Source: an uncultured Erythrobacter sp. (GTDB taxonomy: Bacteria; Pseudomonadota; Alphaproteobacteria; Sphingomonadales; Sphingomonadaceae). Taken from it: a DNA stretch of 64,000 nucleotides. The stretch spans positions 248,001 through 312,000 of the forward strand of contig CANMIS010000004.1 of assembly GCA_947498065.1 (NCBI GenBank), in the 5' to 3' direction. A program made the translations under genes and the position numbers. Position 1 is the stretch's first letter. Every line of letters starts with the position of its first letter. Of the stretch, positions 8,783 through 17,312 are shown one piece after another. Under the pieces are notes generated by a model. It saw only the letters and a program-made list of their open reading frames with translations, was not told the origin of the DNA and did no database searches.

Positions 8783-9444
8783 CAGCCGATTGTCTCGTAT
8801 TGCTCAATCACCCATTGCTCCTCTTCTGAGGCGCCGATCCATTCCTGCATCCAGGCGTGTTCCCACAAGGCTTGCATATAGGCCTCTGCAAAGCCCGGAA
8901 CGCCAATGCCGTAAGTGATGAAGCGAGAGACGACCGGCGCGTAGAAGATGTCCGCAGCACCAAAGGTTCCAAACAGAAATGGTCCGCTGCTGCCGTAGCG
9001 CGAGCGCGCCTCTGCCCACAAAGTCAGGATACGGACGATGTCCTGGCGTGCTTCTTCCGAGACATCCTCCAGCTTCACCTTGCGGCGGACATTCATCGGC
9101 AGATCACGGCGCAGCGCCATGTAGGATGAGTGCATCTCAGCCACCATAGCGCGGGCCATCCCGCGCGCGCTCTCGTCCTTTGGCCAGAAGCGGTCGCGCC
9201 CAACCTTGTCGGCGAGATATTCCATGATCGCCAGGCTGTCCCAAATGACTGTGTCATCATCCCATAGGATCGGAACCTTACCGTGCGAGGGCTGCATCTC
9301 GCCCATGCCTTGCTTCTGCTCTTCCCAGCCTTCGCCCAGGATTGGCACCGTGAGTTCTTCAAATGACAGCCCGGATTGCTTCGCCGCCAGCCAGCCGCGC
9401 AGGGACCAGCTGGAATAATTCTTATTGCCGATAATCAGCTTCAT
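8782..9444 (-). CDS. Glutathione S-transferase family protein
   Basis: The thioredoxin-like N-terminal domain begins MKLIIGNKNYSSWSLRGWLAAKQSG, the form seen in the proteobacterial Ure2p/GST-like group. It includes HGKVPILWDDDTVIWDSLAIMEYL, where the cis-Pro and glutathione-binding E/S-type residues fall. A helical C-terminal domain follows. I preferred ATG 9444 (220 aa) over 9486 because the 14 extra residues lack family character. The substrate is unknown. The stop overlaps the nuclease start (TGATG), so these genes form a minus-strand operon with dapE. Confidence 0.88.
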   Translation of the reverse strand: MKLIIGNKNYSSWSLRGWLAAKQSGLSFEELTVPILGEGWEEQKQGMGEMQPSHGKVPILWDDDTVIWDSLAIMEYLADKVGRDRFWPKDESARGMARAMVAEMHSSYMALRRDLPMNVRRKVKLEDVSEEARQDIVRILTLWAEARSRYGSSGPFLFGTFGAADIFYAPVVSRFITYGIGVPGFAEAYMQALWEHAWMQEWIGASEEEQWVIEQYETIG

Positions 9445-9590
9445 GACGGCTTGCTCCATCTTGCGGGGCTCAGAGGATTGAGGCAATTGTGCGCCTCGCT
9501 TTGCGATGCCCTAGATATTCAGTGTTTCGCTGTCGAGGCTGAACGGTTACTTCTCGGCCATCCAATCACAGAAAGGCTCTTCGCACAGAC

Positions 9591-10010
9591 ATGGCCACGC
9601 CACCATTCCACCTCGCCTTCCCGGTCGATGATCTTGCCGCCGCGCGTGCGTTTTACGCGGGCGTTCTGGGGTGCGCAGAGGGGCGCAGCAGCGAGGAATG
9701 GATCGACTTTGATTTTCACGGGCACCAGATCGTTGCGCATCTGGCCTCGGGTGCGGCGGGCGATGCCGCGAGCAATCCGGTTGATGGGCACGGCGTTCCG
9801 GTGCCGCATTTCGGCTTGGTCTTGGATATGCCCGCGTGGGAAGCTCTGGCGCAGCGATTGAAAGACGCAGGTACACAGTTTGTGATCGAGCCAACGGTGC
9901 GCTTCAAAGGCAAGGCCGGAGAGCAAGCGACGATGTTCTTCCGCGATCCATCGGGCAATGCGATCGAGATGAAGGCTTTCGCCGATCCCGCTCAGCTCTT
10001 CGCAAAATAG
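9591..10010 (+). CDS. VOC family protein (glyoxalase/dioxygenase fold)
   Basis: This 139-aa protein has paired beta-alpha-beta-beta-beta modules of the vicinal-oxygen-chelate superfamily. [24 protein letters not shown] opens module one. [25 protein letters not shown] and [15 protein letters not shown] form module two, with His and Glu at the usual metal positions. The exact reaction cannot be assigned. The gene stands alone on the plus strand, divergent from the GST and convergent with engB (3-bp gap). Confidence 0.88.
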   Translation: MATPPFHLAFPVDDLAAARAFYAGVLGCAEGRSSEEWIDFDFHGHQIVAHLASGAAGDAASNPVDGHGVPVPHFGLVLDMPAWEALAQRLKDAGTQFVIEPTVRFKGKAGEQATMFFRDPSGNAIEMKAFADPAQLFAK

Positions 10011-10013
10011 CCT

Positions 10014-10712
10014 TTAGGTGAAGTAGCTCTCGCCCATCGCGTCGAGCAAAACTGCGGCGCGAAGCTCCGCGATACCCATGCCCTTCTCGCTGCTGGTTAT
10101 GTGCAGCTCAGGAAAGGCGGCAACATGCTTGCGCGCTTCGGCGGAGACCGCCTCCGCCGTCTTGGCAAGCTGGCTCGCTTTGATCTTATCCGCTTTGGTT
10201 AGGACGACGCGGTAGCCGACAGCTGCCTCATCCAGCATGGTCATCATTTCACGGTCCACGTCTTTGAGGCCGTGACGGCAGTCGACCAGCACCAGATTGC
10301 GAGCGAGAACGGGCCGTCCGCGCAAATATTGGCGCACCAGCTTCTTCCAAGTCTCGACCACTTTGGGCGGGGCCTTGGCAAAGCCATAGCCTGGCATATC
10401 GACGAGCCGGAACTGCGTCGGCTCACCCACTTCAAAGACGTTGAGCTCCTGCGTGCGGCCCGGCGTAACCGAGGTCCGCGCAATTGAGCGGCGGCCCGTG
10501 AGCGCATTGAGCAGCGAGCTCTTGCCAACATTGGAGCGCCCGCAAAAGGCAATCTCCGGCACCGTCGGCTCAGGCAGGAATTTGAGCTGGGGCGCGGACA
10601 ATAGGAAGTCCACGCGCCCGGAGAACAGCTTGGAAGCGGTGCGCTCACGAAATTTCTGCGCGCGCTCCTCTTGCTCTTGCTGCTCTTGCGCTTGTTGTTC
10701 CTCTGGGGTCAC
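10014..10712 (-). CDS. engB: Ribosome biogenesis GTP-binding protein EngB (YsxC/YihA)
   Basis: EngB is an essential small GTPase acting in late 50S ribosomal subunit assembly. G1 is GRSNVGKSSLLNALTG, G3 is DMPGYGFA and G4 is LTKADK. The 232-aa protein has a charged Gln/Glu-rich N-terminal extension (MTPEEQQAQEQQEQEERAQ). It starts at GTG 10712, overlapping the end of yidC by 4 bp, so it is the last gene of the rpmH-rnpA-yidD-yidC-engB series. Confidence 0.96.
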   Translation of the reverse strand: MTPEEQQAQEQQEQEERAQKFRERTASKLFSGRVDFLLSAPQLKFLPEPTVPEIAFCGRSNVGKSSLLNALTGRRSIARTSVTPGRTQELNVFEVGEPTQFRLVDMPGYGFAKAPPKVVETWKKLVRQYLRGRPVLARNLVLVDCRHGLKDVDREMMTMLDEAAVGYRVVLTKADKIKASQLAKTAEAVSAEARKHVAAFPELHITSSEKGMGIAELRAAVLLDAMGESYFT

Positions 10713-12493
10713 GCCTCGCCCTTTGATTGGTCCTCAAGCGCTTTGCTGCGCTCCTTCTCGGCCTTTTCCTTTTCCGCCGCAGCGCGCAATTGCGGGTGCT
10801 TTGAATAAAGATAGCTTTGCTGAGCCAGCGTGAGGATGTTCGAGGTTACCCAGTAGAGCAGCAGACCAGCGGCAAACGGCGCCATAACGAACATCAAAAT
10901 CCACGGCATGAAGTTGAAGATTTGCTGCTGCATCGGGTCCATGGCCGATGGGTTGAGCTTAAACGTCAGCCACATGGTGATGCCGAGCAGGACCGCGAGC
11001 ACGCCGATGCCGAGGAAGCCGGTGACTTCAAACGGCAGCAGGCCGAACAGGTTGAGGATCGTCCAAGGGTCAGGCGCGGACAGATCCTTGATCCAGAACT
11101 CGACCAGCGGCTCATGCCGCATTTCGATCGCCAGGATCAGAACCTTGTAGAGCGCGAAGAAGATCGGGATTTGAATGAGCAGCGGCAAACAGCCGGCGAG
11201 AGGATTGACCTTCTCATCCTTGTACAGCTTCATGATCTCTTGCTGCTGCTTTTGCTTGTCGTCTTTGAAGCGCTCCTGGATCGCCTTCATCTTAGGCTGA
11301 ACCGCTTTCATCGCGGCCATGCTGGCGAACTGCTTTTGCGCAATCGGGAACAGCAGACCGCGAATGATCACGGTGAGCAGGATAATCGCAACGCCGAAAT
11401 TGCCGACAAATGCGAACAGAGTTTTGAGCAGCAGCAGCAGCGGCTTCTCGAGGAACCAGAACCAGCCCCACGAAATCGCCAAGCCAAAATCGTCAATGCC
11501 AGAGGCTTCATATGCGTCGAGCACCGAGCTCTCTTTGGCGCCTACAAACAGCTGAGTTGATTGCTCGATAGATTGCCCGGCTGGCAGAGTGACCGCATCA
11601 TAGATCAGATCACTGCGGTAAATCTCGCCGCCCAGCGCGCGGAAACTGCTCTCAAAATTCCCTTCGCCCGGCACCAGCGCAGACAGCCAATAGCGGTCTG
11701 TAAAGCCGAGCCAATTGGCTTTGCCCTCTGGGGTGTAGCTGGGGACCTCGTCGAGGTCATCGTAAGCGTATTCCTCGTCGATCGTGCCGCCGAACACACC
11801 AACCGGGCCCGCGTGAACGATAAATTCGTCCGCTGAGGCATTGGCGCTCGTGCGATTGATCAGCGAGAACGGTTGAACCACCGCCGCGCTTTCACCCGCA
11901 TTGGATACGGTTTGCACCGCTTCCAGCATGTAATTGTCATCGATCGAAAGCTTGATCGAATAGGTCAGGCCATCGGCCGCCTCGTGCGTCAGTGTGACCG
12001 GCGTATCCACCGTCAGCCGCTCCGCATCGGCGGTCCACACAACATCCGGGCCAAGCCGCTCAGCATTCGCCAAGAAGCCGAACTCAGCAAAATATTGGTT
12101 GTCCGTGCGATCGGGCGCAAACAGCCGCACCGGTCCGCTGTCATCGTCAATCGTCTGGCGATGATCCTTAAAGACAATGTCATCAATCCGCGCGCCAACT
12201 AGGTTGATCGATCCAGCCAGGCGCGGCGCATCAATCGCCACCCGCAGCGGGTTTTCCAACGCCGCATTGAGATCCACCGGACCTGCCGCAGGGGTAACGC
12301 CGCTGGGCAAATCTGCTGCGACAACGCTGGTCCCCGGGACATCGCCCGCGCTCGCAGCCGCCGCTGGATCAACTTCTTCGGTCGACGCCGTGATCGCGGC
12401 ATCCGGATAGAACTGGCGCATGGCCACGTCCCAACCGAGTATAAGCAGACCTGAAAGCGCTACGGCCAGCAACAAATTACGCTGATTGTCCAA
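10709..12493 (-). CDS. yidC: Membrane protein insertase YidC
   Basis: YidC inserts and folds inner-membrane proteins, alone or with SecYEG. An N-terminal anchor (LLLAVALSGLLILGWDVAM) precedes a large periplasmic beta-sandwich domain (about 60-350). The conserved C-terminal insertase domain follows (FGVAIILLTVIIRGLLFPIAQKQF, LPLLIQIPIFFALYKVL, MPWILMFVMAPFAAGLLLYW). The 594-aa length is usual for Gram-negative YidC. The start is TTG 12493, with AGGA about 8 bases upstream. Confidence 0.97.
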   Translation of the reverse strand: MDNQRNLLLAVALSGLLILGWDVAMRQFYPDAAITASTEEVDPAAAASAGDVPGTSVVAADLPSGVTPAAGPVDLNAALENPLRVAIDAPRLAGSINLVGARIDDIVFKDHRQTIDDDSGPVRLFAPDRTDNQYFAEFGFLANAERLGPDVVWTADAERLTVDTPVTLTHEAADGLTYSIKLSIDDNYMLEAVQTVSNAGESAAVVQPFSLINRTSANASADEFIVHAGPVGVFGGTIDEEYAYDDLDEVPSYTPEGKANWLGFTDRYWLSALVPGEGNFESSFRALGGEIYRSDLIYDAVTLPAGQSIEQSTQLFVGAKESSVLDAYEASGIDDFGLAISWGWFWFLEKPLLLLLKTLFAFVGNFGVAIILLTVIIRGLLFPIAQKQFASMAAMKAVQPKMKAIQERFKDDKQKQQQEIMKLYKDEKVNPLAGCLPLLIQIPIFFALYKVLILAIEMRHEPLVEFWIKDLSAPDPWTILNLFGLLPFEVTGFLGIGVLAVLLGITMWLTFKLNPSAMDPMQQQIFNFMPWILMFVMAPFAAGLLLYWVTSNILTLAQQSYLYSKHPQLRAAAEKEKAEKERSKALEDQSKGEA

Positions 12494-12569
12494 GAGTAAA
12501 TCCTGTTTGTATGTTTGCCCGATTTGGCGGCAGGCGTGTTATATAGGTATGACAGTCAAAAATGCGAAC

Positions 12570-12779
12570 TCAAGGGACAGGATCATATCCATGCCCGCCC
12601 CACGGATGGCAGCGCATTAGCCGCTTCGTCGCCAGCCATCCACCCTTGATCGCGCCATATTTCCCCAAGGCCTGGATCGCATATTGCGAACAAGACGGCG
12701 CATAGCGGCAGGTCGGCGGCAAAATCCGGCTTGGCCCCCATTGCCACAGCTTGGCGATGAAGATGAGAATGTGCTTCAT
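12570..12779 (-). CDS. yidD: Membrane protein insertion efficiency factor YidD
   Basis: YidD is a small amphipathic membrane-associated protein that helps YidC-dependent insertion. The 69-aa product contains the family core PPTCRYAPSCSQYA with its conserved cysteines, followed by KGGWLATKRLMRCHPWGGHGYDPVP. Its start overlaps the rnpA stop by 4 bp (ATGA), as is typical of the rnpA-yidD junction. Confidence 0.96.
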   Translation of the reverse strand: MKHILIFIAKLWQWGPSRILPPTCRYAPSCSQYAIQALGKYGAIKGGWLATKRLMRCHPWGGHGYDPVP

Positions 12780-13186
12780 GAAGGCGCCGAACCGCTGGCC
12801 TTTTGGCTCGGGATTTGGCGCTTGCCGCGCCGCGGCCTGCGCCCGCGGGCCGGATCGCCCTTCCCCGCCTTGGCGCGCTCCAATGCATGTTCAAGCTCTT
12901 GACCCAGTGCGTCAAAGTCGCGCTCCACCCCGCCGGCACGGCCGATCAAGACGTGGTCATGATCTGCTAGGCCAAACTGAGGCAAAGCGGCCCGCAGAAT
13001 TTCCCGGAAACGGCGTTTCATTCGGTTGCGCACCACTGCATTGCCGATCTTCTTGGTGACAGTGATGCCATAACGCTGACCCAGACCGCCATTGGGGCGG
13101 GTAAGCAAAACGAACCCAGGCCGCGCCACACGCAAACCGCGATTCGCCGCCAAGAAGTCAGACCGCTTTGTAAGAACTTGAGCCAT
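12776..13186 (-). CDS. rnpA: Ribonuclease P protein component
   Basis: RnpA is the protein subunit of RNase P, which matures tRNA 5' ends together with the RNA subunit. Characteristic segments are LTKRSDFLAAN at the N-terminus, GITVTKKIGNAVVRNRMKRRFREILR (the RNR motif contacting P RNA), and a Lys/Arg-rich tail. I chose ATG 13186 (136 aa). The longer ORF from 13258 runs through intergenic hairpins and gives no family-like residues. It lies directly downstream of rpmH. Confidence 0.95.
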   Translation of the reverse strand: MAQVLTKRSDFLAANRGLRVARPGFVLLTRPNGGLGQRYGITVTKKIGNAVVRNRMKRRFREILRAALPQFGLADHDHVLIGRAGGVERDFDALGQELEHALERAKAGKGDPARGRRPRRGKRQIPSQKASGSAPS

Positions 13187-13208
13187 TGAGGTGCTGCTAT
13201 ACGCAGAA

Positions 13209-13283
13209 CGGGCCCCCATTGGGAGCCCGCAGCATGCGACTGTATCTGTCGCGAGCAAAAACTGCGCGCCCCAGAAGGGGCGC
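13209..13283 (-). other. Two hairpins in the rpmH-rnpA spacer
   Basis: Between the rpmH stop and the rnpA start there are two inverted repeats: CGGGCCCCC-att-GGGAGCCCG (13209-13229, one mismatch) and GCGCCCC-agaa-GGGGCGC (13266-13283, perfect). Neither has a clear T tract in the reading direction. They are more likely mRNA processing or attenuation structures setting the rpmH:rnpA ratio than full terminators. Confidence 0.6.
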
Positions 13284-13296
13284 CGACCAGCTTAAT

Positions 13297-13431
13297 TTAC
13301 GCGCAAAGGGTCTTGCGGCCACGCTTGCGGCGAGCGCGCAGAACCTTGCGGCCACCTGGCGTAGCTTTGCGAGCGAAGAAACCGTGGCGGCGAGCGCGCA
13401 CGAGATTGCTAGGTTGGAATGTCCGCTTCAT
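13297..13431 (-). CDS. rpmH: 50S ribosomal protein L34
   Basis: This 44-aa ribosomal protein is too short for the supplied ORF track. The minus-strand translation opens [17 protein letters not shown] and ends GRKTLCA, with the typical Arg/Lys-rich body. It is the first gene of the rpmH-rnpA-yidD-yidC-engB series. Confidence 0.97.
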   Translation of the reverse strand: MKRTFQPSNLVRARRHGFFARKATPGGRKVLRARRKRGRKTLCA

Positions 13432-13487
13432 ATAGTCCTCGAAATCAGTGTGCTCAGCAATATCAGGTATCGCTATTGCTGCGCGAA

Positions 13488-13512
13488 TAAAAAGGGCCGC
13501 CTGCTGGCGACC
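13488..13512 (-). terminator. Rho-independent terminator of the ClpP-like gene
   Basis: Read on the minus strand: GGTCGCC-agca-GGCGGCC followed by CTTTTTATT. The stem is seven pairs with one G-U. It sits 18-42 bases beyond the stop codon of the minus-strand gene at 13530-14489 and upstream of rpmH. Confidence 0.8.
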
Positions 13513-13529
13513 GCATTACGAGCGCGCAG

Positions 13530-14489
13530 TTATGGGAAAGCGTAACCTGAGTCAAGCATTGCGAGCTCAACATGAGCGATATCATTGAATGCCAGTTTGA
13601 TGGTGGGCAGCATGATAAAGTTCAGATCAATCTGGCGCTTGCGCTCAACCTTAGGAGCCTGCTGCAAGCGATCCGGGCGCAGCCAGCTACGCATTTCGTC
13701 CGCGCCGAGCCATTTGGCGCTTTGGTGCGGCACGGAATTGGTCATCGCGTAAAAGTCGCGGGCGCGCACAGCGCTCATGCCCATCTCGGTGTAATAGTCG
13801 AGATAGAGGCGGTTTTCCGGTGCGTCCGGAGCAAAGTCCTGTGGTTGGCGGCCATAATTGTCGAGCCAGGAATGCACGGCGAACTCAGCGCCGTCTTCCA
13901 TCGTGCGGGTTGTGCCCGCCAGAAACAGCTCAACGGCGCCTGAACGCACTGATCCGCCGTCAGGGACATGGGTGGAGATGCCAGCAGCGCGAATGGCGCG
14001 GCCCACAGCCAGATTGGCAATGTCATCGCTGGTGCCTGGCGCTTCGATCAGTTCAAGCTGTTTGAGGCCTGGGAAGTCACGCAGCATCGCGCTGAAATAT
14101 TGCGGGCTCATCCGGTTGGTTGAGCCGACGACAGCGGCGCGGTTCTCATCGAGCACCTGGAACGGGCCATATTGCGCAAGGGCCGTTTTCGCTGGCCGCG
14201 CAGCCGCTGGCAGCGGCGCTGCATAGCGGGCGGTCATTGCCGCAGTTTGCGGCTCCACATAGGTGTATTCAGTGGTAACCGTGGTGCTGCCAGCCGACAC
14301 CGATTGAAAGCTAGCCGGTGAGGCGGCCGACGATTGCAGACGCACCCAGCGCTGAGCCGCAGGATCCCATTCTTCCACCCAACGTTCCACCGCAACTGAA
14401 CGCGACGCGGCGAATTCTTGCGCAGCGGCGACACTTGGCAATGCAAACAAGCTGAAAAGAATGACGAAAAGGCGACCGATTTTTTGCAT
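13530..14489 (-). CDS. Exported protein with ClpP/crotonase-like domain
   Basis: The 319-aa product has a clear Sec signal peptide (LFVILFSLFALPSVAAAQ). A variable region of about 100 residues is followed by a domain resembling periplasmic ClpP-like proteins (COG3904-type). The domain pattern is YFSAMLRDFPGLKQLELIEAPG, then NLAVGRAIRAAGISTHVPDGG, VRSGAVELFLAGTTRTMEDGAEFAVHSW. The Ser and His in those last blocks fall where the ClpP-like catalytic residues usually sit. The function is unknown. It is monocistronic and has its own terminator. Confidence 0.65.
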   Translation of the reverse strand: MQKIGRLFVILFSLFALPSVAAAQEFAASRSVAVERWVEEWDPAAQRWVRLQSSAASPASFQSVSAGSTTVTTEYTYVEPQTAAMTARYAAPLPAAARPAKTALAQYGPFQVLDENRAAVVGSTNRMSPQYFSAMLRDFPGLKQLELIEAPGTSDDIANLAVGRAIRAAGISTHVPDGGSVRSGAVELFLAGTTRTMEDGAEFAVHSWLDNYGRQPQDFAPDAPENRLYLDYYTEMGMSAVRARDFYAMTNSVPHQSAKWLGADEMRSWLRPDRLQQAPKVERKRQIDLNFIMLPTIKLAFNDIAHVELAMLDSGYAFP

Positions 14490-14634
14490 GCCGACTCTAT
14501 AGATTCGACATATTTTAGGAATGGCGAAGTTTTATGCTTGCCAAAACCTTTAGGACTTGCACCTATGCCCGTAAGTAGTGCGCTTTAAAGAGTTTAGAGA
14601 GTCAAACGCACTATAGTTATTAGGGGGTTACTGC

Positions 14635-16131
14635 GTGGTCGCGCTGGTAAAAACGGTCGCTTATCTCGGGCTAGAAGCACGCAGCGTCGAAGTACAATGC
14701 CAAGTTGCCTCTGGTTTGCCGCGCTTCACAGTGGTCGGATTGCCGGACAAAGCTGTTAGCGAAAGCCGCGAACGGGTGCAGGCGGCGCTGGCCGCGATGG
14801 GCCTCGCCCTGCCTCCCAAACGGATCACCATCAACCTGTCTCCAGCCGATCTGCCGAAAGACGGCTCGCACTATGATTTGCCCATCGCGCTTGCGCTTCT
14901 TGCGGCAATGGGTGTGACCGATGCGGAGCAATTGGGCGACTGGCTGGCGGTTGGCGAGCTGTCGCTTGATGGCCGAATTGTCGCCACGCCAGGCGCGTTG
15001 CTGGCCGCGCTGCATGCGAGCGAGAATGAGATCGGATTGATCTGCCCGGCAGAGCAAGGCCCCGAGGCCAAATGGGCGAGCGGCATACCTGTGCTTGCGG
15101 CGAAGGATCTGGTCAGCCTGCTCAACCACCTCAAAGGCACGCAGACCTTAGCGGAGCCCGAACGTGGCGCGATTGAAGAGAAGCCGATTGGCGCAAACCT
15201 GAAGCAAGTCAAAGGGCAAGAGACCGCCAAGCGCGCGCTCGAGATTGCCGCTAGCGGCGGGCACAATATGCTGATGATGGGTCCGCCGGGTTCAGGCAAG
15301 AGCTTGCTCGCCTCCTGCCTCCCCGGGATTTTGCCTGAACTCACGCCCGGCGAAGCGCTGGAGGTGTCGATGGTGCAATCGGTTGCAGGCCTGCTCGACA
15401 GCGGGCGGATCAGCCGCTCGCGCCCTTTTCGCGCGCCGCATCACTCCGCGAGCATGGCTGCTTTAACGGGAGGCGGCCTGAAAGTGCGCCCCGGCGAGGT
15501 CAGCCTCGCGCATCTCGGCGTGCTGTTCCTTGATGAGCTACCGGAATTTCAGCGACCCGTGCTCGATTCCCTCAGGCAACCACTGGAGACCGGCCATGTC
15601 GATGTCGCCCGCGCCAATGCGCACGTCACCTTTCCAGCCAGAGTGCAATTGATCGCCGCCATGAACCCGTGCCGCTGCGGCCATGCGGGCGAGCCGGGCC
15701 ATGTTTGCGCGCGCGGGCCGCGCTGCGCCACCGAATACCAAGCGCGTATCAGCGGACCCTTGCTGGACCGGATCGACCTGCATGTCGAAGTGGCGGCGGT
15801 GAGCGCGATGGACATGGCGCTGCCGCCAGCGAGCGAAGGCAGCGAAGCGGTCGCGCAAAGAGTGGCGGCGGCTCGGCGAGTGCAAGAGACCCGAGGTGTC
15901 CGTTCCAATGCGGAGCTCGATGGAGAGAAGCTGGAGCATTTTGCCTCGCCCGATGAGGCGGGGCGGCAATTGCTGATGCAGGCGGCTGAAAAGCTGCGCC
16001 TGTCAGCGCGCGGATACACCAGAATGCTCAGGGTCGCGCGGACAATCGCCGATCTCTCAGGGGCGGAGACTGTCGGGCGCGCACATATCGCTGAGGCGCT
16101 AAGCTATCGCCATCAGCCTGCGCGGATGTAG
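14635..16131 (+). CDS. comM: YifB/ComM family Mg-chelatase-like AAA+ ATPase
   Basis: ComM-type helicases promote branch migration during natural transformation. An N-terminal Lon-S5-like domain (VEVQCQVASGLPRFTVVGLPDKAVSESRERV in outline) precedes the AAA+ core. Walker A is GPPGSGKSLLASCLPGILP, Walker B is LFLDELPEF, and the family Cys block is NPCRCGHAG. The C-terminal Mg-chelatase domain includes LSARGYTRMLRVARTIADL. The start is GTG at 14635 and the 498-aa length is typical. Whether this strain is naturally competent cannot be told here. Confidence 0.95.
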   Translation: MVALVKTVAYLGLEARSVEVQCQVASGLPRFTVVGLPDKAVSESRERVQAALAAMGLALPPKRITINLSPADLPKDGSHYDLPIALALLAAMGVTDAEQLGDWLAVGELSLDGRIVATPGALLAALHASENEIGLICPAEQGPEAKWASGIPVLAAKDLVSLLNHLKGTQTLAEPERGAIEEKPIGANLKQVKGQETAKRALEIAASGGHNMLMMGPPGSGKSLLASCLPGILPELTPGEALEVSMVQSVAGLLDSGRISRSRPFRAPHHSASMAALTGGGLKVRPGEVSLAHLGVLFLDELPEFQRPVLDSLRQPLETGHVDVARANAHVTFPARVQLIAAMNPCRCGHAGEPGHVCARGPRCATEYQARISGPLLDRIDLHVEVAAVSAMDMALPPASEGSEAVAQRVAAARRVQETRGVRSNAELDGEKLEHFASPDEAGRQLLMQAAEKLRLSARGYTRMLRVARTIADLSGAETVGRAHIAEALSYRHQPARM

Positions 16132-16151
16132 CAAATAACTAGGTTCTTTGA

Positions 16152-16700
16152 TTAACCCGCTGCGCGCTTCGCAGCGGCCAGATCAACCACATCACCGCGC
16201 GTCAGATCGCCGTCTGCCGACGCGATCGAGCCATCGGAGCGTTTGCCGAGGTTTTCGCGCGCGACCAGCCACAGATCTTCATGGGTCAAAATGCGTCCGT
16301 CATGGGCGAGAATTGAAACCGGGCCGATTGGCAAACGATCCTTCTCGTCGACCAGGACCGGGCTCTCTTCAACCTCGACACCGTATTTCTGGCCCCATTG
16401 GCGAAGGGCGAGCATCGCGGGGAGCAGATCAAAGCCCTTGGGTGTCAGGCGGTATTCAATCTTGCGGCGATCATCCGCGCATGGCTCTCTTTTCAGGATC
16501 CCATGCTCGACCAATTTCGCGAGCCTGTTGGACAGAATATTGCGCGCAATGCCGAGCTCGCTGAGGAATTCCTCGAAATGGTGAAGCCCGTTGAAGCTCG
16601 CACGCAGAATCATAAATGACCAGCGTTCGCCCATCACTTCAAGTGCTTGCGGCAGGCCGCACTCGGTTAGTTCGCGTAGTGGCTCGCGGATATCGCCCAT
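16152..16700 (-). CDS. HxlR-family winged-helix transcriptional regulator
   Basis: The first ~110 residues form an HxlR/MarR-like winged helix: CGLPQALEVMGERWSFMILRAS, FEEFLSELGIARNILSNRLAKLVEHGIL, YRLTPKGFDLLPAMLALRQWG. The last ~70 residues are an extra C-terminal domain seen in proteobacterial HxlR members. It is divergent from the CC_3452-type gene across a 155-bp region holding inverted repeats, so autoregulation plus control of that gene is likely. The inducer is unknown. Confidence 0.9.
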   Translation of the reverse strand: MGDIREPLRELTECGLPQALEVMGERWSFMILRASFNGLHHFEEFLSELGIARNILSNRLAKLVEHGILKREPCADDRRKIEYRLTPKGFDLLPAMLALRQWGQKYGVEVEESPVLVDEKDRLPIGPVSILAHDGRILTHEDLWLVARENLGKRSDGSIASADGDLTRGDVVDLAAAKRAAG

Positions 16701-16775
16701 ATTCAGTCCTCTCCCTGAAACCTATTTAGCGCGATTTTCCAATGACGCAAAAAGATTTCAGTTTTTAGTTGCAAC

Positions 16776-16818
16776 TCAAAACCTAATCACTTAGGTAGTG
16801 ATTCGCAACTGGTTTTGA
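16776..16818. promoter_or_regulatory. Dyad operator candidate between hxlR-like and CC_3452-like genes
   Basis: The divergent intergenic region contains the perfect inverted repeat AATCACT-taggt-AGTGATT (16785-16803). It is flanked by the arms TCAAAACC (16776-16783) and GGTTTTGA (16811-16818). Such symmetry in front of a winged-helix regulator suggests its binding site. Confidence 0.6.
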
Positions 16819-16855
16819 AATGAAACTAAATCACAACTCAAGCAAGGAATGAACG

Positions 16856-17197
16856 ATGACCCTCTCCCTTTCACGTTTCAGCCGCTTTTCGGTTTTCGCA
16901 ATGGCGCTGGTCTACACTGCCCTGACATTCGGCGTGGCAACGGCGCCTTCGCCCGCAATGGCGAAGAGCGGCCCATATTACACCGTCACTCTTGCTCAGC
17001 CCGCCGATGACAACCGCGCGGTCGCATCAGGCGTCGCTTGGTCATGCAAAGGCACCACATGTGTCGCGAACAAAGGCCCGTCCCGCCCGCTTCGCATTTG
17101 CCGCGGCCTCGCGCGGGAATTCGGTGAGATCGTGAGCTTCACCGCCAAAGGTGAACAGCTGGCTGCGGACAAGCTGGCGAAGTGCAACGGCAAATAA
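16856..17197 (+). CDS. CC_3452-family exported small protein
   Basis: This 113-aa protein has a signal peptide (FAMALVYTALTFGVATAPSPAMA) and a short mature domain: YYTVTLAQPADDNRAVASGVAWSCKGTTC, then RICRGLAREFGEIVSFTAKG. Three cysteines are conserved in this alphaproteobacterial family, named after a Caulobacter protein of unknown function. An RBS-like AAGGA precedes the ATG. It ends in a strong terminator and is probably controlled by the adjacent HxlR protein. Confidence 0.85.
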   Translation: MTLSLSRFSRFSVFAMALVYTALTFGVATAPSPAMAKSGPYYTVTLAQPADDNRAVASGVAWSCKGTTCVANKGPSRPLRICRGLAREFGEIVSFTAKGEQLAADKLAKCNGK

Positions 17198-17255
17198 GCC
17201 GACCTAACAGAACTCCTCTCGCCCGAAGCTCTCCAACTCGGGCGAAGAAAGATGG

Positions 17256-17297
17256 CCCCCGGCGCTTCCCCAATGCGCGCCGGGGGTCTTTTGTTTT
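17256..17297. terminator. Strong terminator between convergent genes
   Basis: A perfect 10-bp stem CCCCCGGCGC / GCGCCGGGGG with an 11-nt loop is followed by TCTTTTGTTTT on the plus strand. It ends the CC_3452-like transcript and lies just before the stop of the convergent HAD gene. A weaker hairpin GCCCGA...TCGGGC (17221-17243) lies just upstream. Confidence 0.88.
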
Positions 17298-17312
17298 AGG
17301 CTGCTAATTATT

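Noticed and set aside
10817-11560. 247-aa plus-strand ORF opposite yidC
   Set aside because: It is an antisense shadow: the opposite frame is a complete, strongly conserved YidC, and this translation is low-complexity Glu/Arg/Asp-rich text without domains.
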